Shown here: positions 7,760-12,929 of the stretch, piece after piece | How positions within the stretch are numbered: the stretch's first letter is position 1 | Layout of the letters: each line of letters opens with the position of its first letter | Assembly (NCBI GenBank): GCA_023807065.1 | Contig: JAJJLU010000972.1 | Coordinates: 1 to 12,929, forward strand | Length of the DNA stretch: 12,929 nucleotides | Source of the DNA: Isotricha intestinalis | Lineage: Eukaryota > Ciliophora > Litostomatea > Vestibuliferida > Isotrichidae | Direction: 5' to 3' | Position numbers and translations under genes: made by a program | Notes under the pieces: model-generated | Databases searched by the model: none | What the model was told of the DNA's origin: nothing | Seen by the model: only the letters and a program-made list of their open reading frames with translations

Positions 7760-8373
7760 TTAATCTAACTGCCAAGTAGTTTTCATCATAATAACAAAAT
7801 GATCATCATTTTCAATAGAATAACTTACAGCAGCATAATAATCATTCCATTCTTTTCTATCTATTTTCCCAGTATTATTTTTATCATTAAAATTTTTTAA
7901 AAATAAAGAAAAAACTTGTTCTTCACTCATTTCAGCAGAAACAACTTTAGGATGTTTTGAACAATTATAAACTTGTCTAATATCCATAACATCAATTAAT
8001 CCAGTTCCTTCTTTATCAAATTTTAAAAAAGATTTATCTATAATTGCTTGTCTTCTTTCATTTGGTTTTCCTCTTAAAGCATTTAAAAATTCAGAAAAAT
8101 TAATCATTCCATCATTATCTTTTTCAAAGAAATTTAAAATAATATTTAAATCATTTTGAGGTAAATTAATTCCACATTCTCTTAATCCGAAAAGAAAGTC
8201 ATCTTTATTTACTTTGTTTCTTCCATCATAAGAAGGAAATTGACGAAATACTCTTCCTGATGAACGAATTGATTCTACTCCTCTTTTATTTATTATATCT
8301 TTTGATTTTTGAATTACTATTTTTAATTATATATATTAAGGAATTTACCTTCTACAACTTTGTCAAAATCCAT
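7760..8373 (-). CDS. Calcyphosin-like four-EF-hand calcium-binding protein, two exons
   Basis: Joining exon 1 (8373-8349) and exon 2 (8298-7760) across a 50-nt GT..AG intron gives 187 aa, matching calcyphosins (about 189 aa). Exon 1 encodes MDFDKVVE plus one base; the junction codon is GAT, and exon 2 continues IINKRGVESIRSSGRVF. Four EF-hands follow. EF1 (about 31-42) has Ser where the first ligand Asp is expected and is probably weak. EF2 is EKDNDGMINFSE (67-78), EF3 DKEGTGLIDVMD (103-114) and EF4 DKNNTGKIDRKE (147-158). The C terminus SIENDDHFVIMMKTTWQL fits the calcyphosin signature. Starting at the internal Met (codon at 8107-8105) would lose EF1 and half of EF2, so the spliced model is preferred. 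Calcyphosins are cytosolic Ca2+ sensors often found with cilia or flagella; the target is unknown. Stop TAA. Confidence 0.92.
8299..8348 (-). other. 50-nt spliceosomal intron in the calcyphosin-like gene
   Basis: On the minus strand it begins GTAAATTCC just after GTAGAAG and ends ATCAAAAG before ATATAATAAAT. It contains in-frame stops, and removing it joins an ATG-initiated exon to the open EF-hand frame with the correct phase and the family's usual length. An earlier AG (in AATAGTAATTC) would not give an open frame. Confidence 0.85.
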
Positions 8374-8725
8374 TTTTTTTGGTTATATTTTTTTTATTTT
8401 TTTATTGGATTTAGCTTTTTATATAAAATTTTTTTTATGATTATTTTATTTTTTTAAATTCTATTTTTTATATTCTAAATAAATCTTTTTTATTTACAAA
8501 ATGATATAAAACAAAAATCATCAATAAAAAAATTAGATTAAAATTAAACTAAAAGTTTAAATGTGAAGGATATTTGAATTAAATTCAAAACATAAAGAAA
8601 TTATAAATAGAAATAATTCAAAACAATAAGATATTAAATTCACAATATAAAAGACTTTATATCATTTATTCAATTGTATTTTGTAGATTATTATTAAAAG
8701 ATAAAGTAATTTTAAATTACATTAT
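8374..8725. other. Intergenic spacer, no gene seen
   Basis: This 352-bp spacer lies between two minus-strand genes. It holds the upstream region of the calcyphosin-like gene and the 3' end of the coiled-coil gene. It is T-rich on the plus strand next to the calcyphosin start and otherwise mixed A/T. No coding-like frame, RNA gene or strong repeat was found. Confidence 0.55.
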
Positions 8726-10480
8726 TTAATAATAATATAGCATTTCATTTTCATCAATTTTATTTTTTGCTCTTTCAATTTCTCTTTTTTTCTTAGAATC
8801 ATTTAAAACCCAAGGTGGAGGAAAAACAATAGGACCTCTTACTTTATATCTATTCATTCTTTGTAAATATTTTAAATTTCTTTCTTCTTGTAATCTCCTT
8901 ATTTTTTCTTTTCCTTCTTTATATTTTTCAATTTTATTTTCATTTTTTTTCTTGTCTAAAAACTTTTTAAATATTGATTCATTTTCATTTTGTATTTTTT
9001 GCATTTCATCAATTAATAAATTTAAATTTTTTTCTTTATTTTTTAAAGTATCACAACATTCTTTAATTACCTCAATTAATGTTTTATGTTTATCTTTTTC
9101 AGTAATATTTTTTTCTAATAAAGAACCATATAATTCATAAATTAATTCCATATTAGTATCAATCAATTCTTGATATTTATAATTAGGAGGAACTATCATT
9201 TTTTCTTTTTGAAATTCATTTTTTACTTCTTCTAATTCTTTTTCATGTATTTTAACTTTTTCTTTTAATTCTTCAATTTCTTCATCTAATTCTTTTTTCA
9301 CTTTAAATAATTCTTCTTCTTCATCTTCTTTTTTAGATAATAATTTAATAATATTGCTTTCTAAAGTAAAAAAAATATTTCCTAATAAAATAGGATCTTG
9401 AAAAAATTCAGGAATATAATTATAATCATCTAATAAAAAACTAAATTGATTAATCAATTTAGAAACAATCATTTCAATATCCTTATCTTTTTTCTTTAAA
9501 TTCATCCAATCTAAACTTATATTTGTGATTTTTTCATTTGGATGAATAGCATAATGAATAAAATCAGCATAAGATTTAAATTTGACAATATCTCTTAGAG
9601 TTTTATCAATTTCATCATGAGTAGATCTATATTCTTGATTTAAAAGTTTGGTTCTTTCTAATAATAATTTATTTGTGTGAATTGCTTCTCCTAATTTTAA
9701 TTCTAATTCTTTAAATTGTTTTTGTTTTAAAATAGTATAATCTTGAAACATTTCTTTATCTTTTTCAAATTCTTTATATGCACTTTTTAAAGCTGTTGAA
9801 ACAGCTTCTTCCTTACCATTTATTTTTTCTCTTTCACTATTTAGTAAATTTAATAATATATTTTTTAAAAAAATTTCCCTATTTTGATATGTAAAAGTAT
9901 GCATATCTACTCTATTTGTACCTCCAAATTTTTTATAAGCTTTTTGTTGATTTTCTCTAGTTAAATAAATTTCTTGCATAATTTTTTCTGCTTCAATTAT
10001 ATTATCACATTTTTCAACTGGGAAATATTTCTTTTTATCTATTTCACTTTTTAAATCAAAATTTTTCATACAATCACCATTTAATGTTTTATAATGAATA
10101 TCCATAATTTCTTGTTTATTTTTGGAAGCATTTATTCCATATATATTATTATTTGATTTAATTTCCCAAACTCTTCTTCTATTATTTTTTCTTTTATGAA
10201 TTTTATCATCTATTAATTTTACTTCACTTAAACCAAATAATGTATCATCTGTTTCATTTTTAGATAAATTTGCACTTTCTGGTGATAATGGTCTTCTTTT
10301 ATGAAAATTTTTTAAAGTTTTTGGAAAATATGTCTTTAATGGATTAGATATATTATTTATAGTATTATTATTTATGTTTCTTAATGAATTATTTGATGTT
10401 TCTGGTGAAGTTTTAATTGTTTTATACATTGTTGAACCTGCTATTGAAGGAAAATTTGAATAGTTTGTTATGCTTTTCAT
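8726..10480 (-). CDS. Coiled-coil protein of unrecognised family (584 aa)
   Basis: I do not recognise the family. Residues 1-100 are Ser/Asn/Thr-rich and probably disordered, ending in a basic patch (HKRKNNRRR, 95-103). Residues 160-310 are mostly helical, with a distinctive segment FLKNILLNLLNSEREKIN (204-221) and FKSYADFIHYAI (301-312). A strong charged coiled coil spans about 383-430 (KEDEEEELFKVKKELDEEIE onward), then a helical region to about 545. The C terminus has RGPIVFPPPWVLNDSKKK (548-565), a proline-rich patch followed by a basic tail. There is no signal peptide or membrane segment, so the protein is likely cytosolic. Mixed coiled coils of this kind are common in ciliary and basal-body proteins, and the neighbouring calcyphosin would fit, but that is inference. 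No intron is seen. The start is the first ATG, the stop TAA. Confidence 0.88.
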   Translation of the reverse strand: MKSITNYSNFPSIAGSTMYKTIKTSPETSNNSLRNINNNTINNISNPLKTYFPKTLKNFHKRRPLSPESANLSKNETDDTLFGLSEVKLIDDKIHKRKNNRRRVWEIKSNNNIYGINASKNKQEIMDIHYKTLNGDCMKNFDLKSEIDKKKYFPVEKCDNIIEAEKIMQEIYLTRENQQKAYKKFGGTNRVDMHTFTYQNREIFLKNILLNLLNSEREKINGKEEAVSTALKSAYKEFEKDKEMFQDYTILKQKQFKELELKLGEAIHTNKLLLERTKLLNQEYRSTHDEIDKTLRDIVKFKSYADFIHYAIHPNEKITNISLDWMNLKKKDKDIEMIVSKLINQFSFLLDDYNYIPEFFQDPILLGNIFFTLESNIIKLLSKKEDEEEELFKVKKELDEEIEELKEKVKIHEKELEEVKNEFQKEKMIVPPNYKYQELIDTNMELIYELYGSLLEKNITEKDKHKTLIEVIKECCDTLKNKEKNLNLLIDEMQKIQNENESIFKKFLDKKKNENKIEKYKEGKEKIRRLQEERNLKYLQRMNRYKVRGPIVFPPPWVLNDSKKKREIERAKNKIDENEMLYYY

Positions 10481-10595
10481 TTTTTATAATTTTTTTATTT
10501 TTTTCATTTATTTTTTCTTTTTTATTTTTGAAAAAAAACATAAATATATATTAAACTATAAAATTCATTTCAAACTTGTTTTTTTAAATTAAATT

Positions 10596-10868
10596 CTAAA
10601 AATATATGTTGCACTTTTTACAATAGAAATGATCATTTTGTTTACAATGTGTACCATAAGGATTATGAACTAAATTACCGGTTATATTTGCAACATTTTT
10701 TAAAGTTTTACTAGTGTTATTTTTTATAACATATTTCACAAATTTATTACTATTACAATTCAAACATATAGGAATATCACTATATGTAAAATAATTAAAT
10801 GTCCCTTTTTCAATATTATTTAATTTAAATAAATGATTATTGATGTAATTGCATTTATTCATTTTCAT
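10596..10868 (-). CDS. Small Cys-rich, possible zinc-ribbon protein (90 aa)
   Basis: This is a short frame of 90 aa starting MKMNKCNY and ending KKCNIYF, then TAG. It contains two CxxC pairs, CLNC (35-38) and CKKC (83-86), 44 residues apart, with His74, Cys75 and His80 nearby. That arrangement can bind zinc as a ribbon or treble clef. The middle (39-72) has mixed polar and hydrophobic residues typical of a fold rather than low-complexity DNA. The family is not recognised. It sits 115 bp upstream of, and on the same strand as, the coiled-coil gene, and head-to-head with the Mei2-like gene. It is the only gene here ending in TAG. A missed intron or extra exon is possible because it is so short. 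Confidence 0.6.
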   Translation of the reverse strand: MKMNKCNYINNHLFKLNNIEKGTFNYFTYSDIPICLNCNSNKFVKYVIKNNTSKTLKNVANITGNLVHNPYGTHCKQNDHFYCKKCNIYF

Positions 10869-11333
10869 TTTTTTTGATTTTAATTTTTAAATATTTTCTA
10901 AATTATATATTTTATTTGAGATTTTTTATTTTCAATTTTTCTTTTTTTATAAAAATAAATTAGAAATCTTATATTAAAAATAAAAACAAAAGAATAATAA
11001 TCAAAAATTAGAACAAAAAAATAAAACTTTTTCCTATTTTCAAAATAATTTATAAAGATAAATGATTTTCATATATTTAATGTTTGAAAAATTAATAATT
11101 CATATTATTTCTTTATAAATATTTATATTAAATGAATGAAAATTTATTTTTATAAAACAATTAATTTAATAAAACAAAAATCATATACCAAAAAGAGAAT
11201 AAATTAGTAATTTCAAAAAAAAAGAATGAATGTATTAAACAAATATCTTCTTTTTTTCAATTTTTATTATTGATATTTTTTTAAAGATGTTTATTTATAA
11301 AATATTTAAAAAAGATAAAAATTTAATTTAAAC
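10869..11333. other. Divergent intergenic region, likely two promoters
   Basis: This 465-bp region separates the starts of the small Cys-rich gene (minus) and the Mei2-like gene (plus), so it should carry both promoters. It is almost entirely A/T. The only notable content is the pair of words shared with 6953-6976 (at 11078-11090 and 11177-11191). No coding-like frame or RNA gene was found. Confidence 0.55.
11078..11191 (+). promoter_or_regulatory. Shared upstream words before the Mei2-like gene
   Basis: TAATGTTTGAAAA (11078-11090) and AAAATCATATACCAA (11177-11191) both occur here, the latter 143 bp before the Mei2-like ATG. They match 6953-6976, where the two overlap. Same orientation, different spacing. 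A transcription signal is possible but unproven. Confidence 0.25.
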
Positions 11334-12701
11334 ATGTCTGATTTAAGAAGGGGAAAAAATCAAGTAAAAAGACATAAAAGATTCATAAGTCCAAATAACA
11401 AAAACAATAATAATATAAGTAATGAAGGAAGTAAAGATTATAAAGAGTAAAAAAAATTTTTATACTTTAGATTGGAATTCGATATTTTTAATATTGTTCA
11501 AAATAATAATTCATGTAAGCTCTTTTTATTTTACTTTTATAATATTTTAGCCGATGATAATATTTCTCCTGAGTATAATAATAATAATTATAATTTTATT
11601 CTTGATGATATATGGTACAATAAAGATAGTTATTCTGAGCAATTGATTGCTGATAATATAAAAAGAATTAAAAATGGATTAAAATTAAGTAATAAAAATA
11701 CATATTCAAATCAAATTTCTAATCAATCATTTAATGATTTAACAAATGATACATCAAAACTTTATGATTTAAAAGAAGGAAATTACTCAATTTCAAATCA
11801 AATTGATAGTGAGAATTCTAATATTTTAATAAGTCAAAATTCAAATAGTTTAAATAATAATTATTCTTATTATAGGCCAGCTCAAATTGGTTTTTATAAC
11901 AAGAATAATAATAATAATAATTTAATTAATATACAATATCCAATTCAAATTGAAAGTAGTGCTTCAACTTCTGAAGAAACTATGAGTAATAATAATTGGA
12001 TAAACATTCCCATATATATGAATCAAAATTATAATTCAAATATATTATATTTTGGAGTTAACTCAAGTAACAATTATTCCAATATTAATAATAATTCAAA
12101 TAATAATTTTTCCAATATTAATAGTAATTTTGTTAATAATCCTATGAATGGATTTATGAATAATTGTTTAAATCTGAATATGATAGATAATCACAATTTA
12201 ATAAATGAAATTTCAATTGATTATAGTATTGATTTTAATAAGATAATTACAGGAATTGAAAGAAGAACTTCAATAAAAATAAATTATATTCCAATTAAAT
12301 ATAAAAGTGAGGATTTAATAAAAGAAATTGATTCTAAATTAGGATTAAACATTGAAAATAAGAATTATGATTTATTTTATTTACCTATGAGTTATTATAA
12401 TACAAGAAATTTTGGATATGCGTTTATTAATTTTATTGATCCTTTATGTATAATAGAATTTTATAATAAATTTCAAAATTTTAAATGGAAAAAAAATAAT
12501 AAGGGTTGTCAAGTGACTTATGCTAAATATCAAGGAAAAGAAGAATTTTCAGAACATATTTTACCTAATTCAGGAGAAGCAAAAAAACCTAATTATTTTA
12601 ATATAAATAAATCTAATATTAGAATTAAAATTCCTAAAAAATATATGTATGAAATTAGAAAAGGAAGAAAGGATATTATTCATTATATAGATTTTGTTTG
12701 A
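11334..12701 (+). CDS. Mei2-like RNA-binding protein (C-terminal RRM_2 domain), three exons
   Basis: Exons 11334-11446, 11471-11514 and 11551-12701 join to give 435 aa. Exon 1 encodes MSDLRRGKNQVKRHKRFISP onward, a basic N terminus; the first junction codon becomes GAA and the second TCC, giving a continuous frame. Residues about 40-285 are Asn/Ser/Tyr-rich low complexity and probably disordered. At about 290-385 lies an RRM of the Mei2 type: RRTSIKINYIPIKYKSEDL, then YDLFYLPMSYYNTRNFGYAF with the RNP1-like NFGYAFINF (about 339-347), then KGCQVTYAKYQG. The basic tail includes IRIKIPKKYMYEIRKGRK. Mei2 proteins bind RNA through this C-terminal RRM and control meiosis in fission yeast and development in plants; the role here is unknown. 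The gene ends TGA directly followed by TAA, about 200 bp from the telomere. A start at the TTG at 11472 was rejected because the spliced ATG model fits. Confidence 0.85.
11447..11470 (+). other. 24-nt intron 1 of the Mei2-like gene
   Basis: It begins GTAAAAAAAA and ends TATACTTTAG, inside a frame that otherwise stops at once (GAG TAA). Removing it joins the ATG exon to the long downstream frame in phase. At 24 nt it is in the size range of the shortest ciliate introns. Confidence 0.7.
11515..11550 (+). other. 36-nt intron 2 of the Mei2-like gene (divisible by three, no stop)
   Basis: It begins GTAAGCTC and ends ATATTTTAG, with a T-rich interior. It is a multiple of three and has no in-frame stop, so keeping it would add twelve mainly hydrophobic residues (CKLFLFYFYNIL-like) inside a polar Asn/Ser-rich stretch. 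The consensus ends and that contrast favour an intron. Confidence 0.7.
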
Positions 12702-12899
12702 TAAATAATTGTTTTTATGGGAATGAATATAATATTATTTTTAGTTATTCAAACAAATTTATTTATTTAATTTCATAATTTAATTTTAGTATTTATAAGT
12801 TTAGAGTAATATTTATTAGATTTAAATAATAATTATTTAATATATTTTTCATTTAATCCATATTAATTAAAATGAATTTTTATTCATTAATTAATAGAT
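12702..12899. other. Short subtelomeric spacer
   Basis: These 198 bp lie between the stop of the Mei2-like gene and the first telomere repeat. The sequence is A/T-rich and holds no gene, array or recognisable subtelomeric repeat. Such a short spacer is typical of compact macronuclear chromosomes. Confidence 0.6.
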
Positions 12900-12929
12900 A
12901 TTGGGGATTGGGGATTGGGGATTGGGGAT
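12900..12929 (+). repeat. Telomere repeat (ATTGGGG)n at the chromosome end
   Basis: Four tandem ATTGGGG heptamers (12900-12927) plus AT run to the last base. The G-rich strand points outward 5'->3', as at a telomere's right end. The complementary strand reads CCCCAAT. The unit resembles the G4-containing repeats of ciliates (GGGGTT, GGGGTTTT) but differs from both. It is far more G-rich than anything else in the window. Confidence 0.9.

Noticed and set aside
8260..8457. Plus-strand hydrophobic open frame resembling a membrane protein
   Set aside because: It is T-rich DNA overlapping exon 1, the intron and the upstream region of the calcyphosin-like gene; Phe/Leu/Ile/Tyr runs come from poly-T.
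8952..9140. Plus-strand open frame of 62 codons
   Set aside because: Antisense shadow of the coiled-coil gene, with Phe/Ser/Leu-rich composition.
11472..11550. Translation of the Mei2-like gene from TTG at 11472 and through 11515-11550
   Set aside because: A spliced ATG start with two consensus GT..AG introns gives a continuous frame, and 11515-11550 encodes a hydrophobic patch unlike its surroundings.
1..12929. tRNA, rRNA, CRISPR array or transposon
   Set aside because: No cloverleaf, GC-rich RNA block, spaced direct repeats, transposase motifs or terminal inverted repeats were found on either strand by eye.

Overview
The window looks like the end of a small, gene-dense, very A+T-rich protist chromosome, most likely the macronuclear chromosome of an anaerobic (rumen-type) ciliate. 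The evidence is: (i) the right edge finishes in about four copies of the heptamer ATTGGGG, with the G-rich strand running outward as a telomere should; (ii) genes are closely packed, with three spliceosomal-type GT..AG introns of only 24, 36 and 50 nt; (iii) the products include MORN-repeat, calcyphosin-type EF-hand and Mei2-type RRM proteins, which are eukaryotic; (iv) several products are of bacterial type (AsnA, a dehalogenase-like hydrolase, a secreted amidase), as in anaerobic protists that live among bacteria. The code looks standard: Trp is TGG, Gln is CAA/CAG, and TAA (mostly), TAG and TGA all end genes. The species assignment is inference.

Layout, left to right. 1-116 (-): the start of a gene that runs off the left edge. 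237-1484 (-): a 415-aa MORN-repeat protein. 1598-3591 (-): no intact gene, but a chain of coding-like fragments broken by stops and frameshifts, read as a decayed gene. 3693-4706 (+): bacterial-type asparagine synthetase AsnA. 4707-5079: a convergent spacer with a hairpin. 5080-5953 (-): a dehalogenase-like alpha/beta hydrolase split by a +1 frameshift in a homopolymer. 6236-6784 (-): a secreted amidase/papain-fold protein. 7144-7623 (+): a second relic, interrupted in its main frame almost only by TAA. 7760-8373 (-): a calcyphosin-like protein of four EF-hands whose first exon lies behind a 50-nt intron. 8726-10480 (-): a 584-aa coiled-coil protein of unknown family. 10596-10868 (-): a 90-aa possible zinc-ribbon protein. 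11334-12701 (+): a Mei2-like RNA-binding protein with two small introns. 12900-12929: telomere repeats.

There is no operon and no single evident pathway. Two themes stand out. One is a run of three metabolic or secreted genes of bacterial type (3693-6784), suggesting acquisition from bacteria in a shared anaerobic habitat. The other is a set of structural, signalling and RNA-binding proteins (MORN, EF-hand, coiled coil, Mei2) of the kind found in ciliated or flagellated eukaryotes. The most unusual parts are the two long relic regions and the frameshifted hydrolase.
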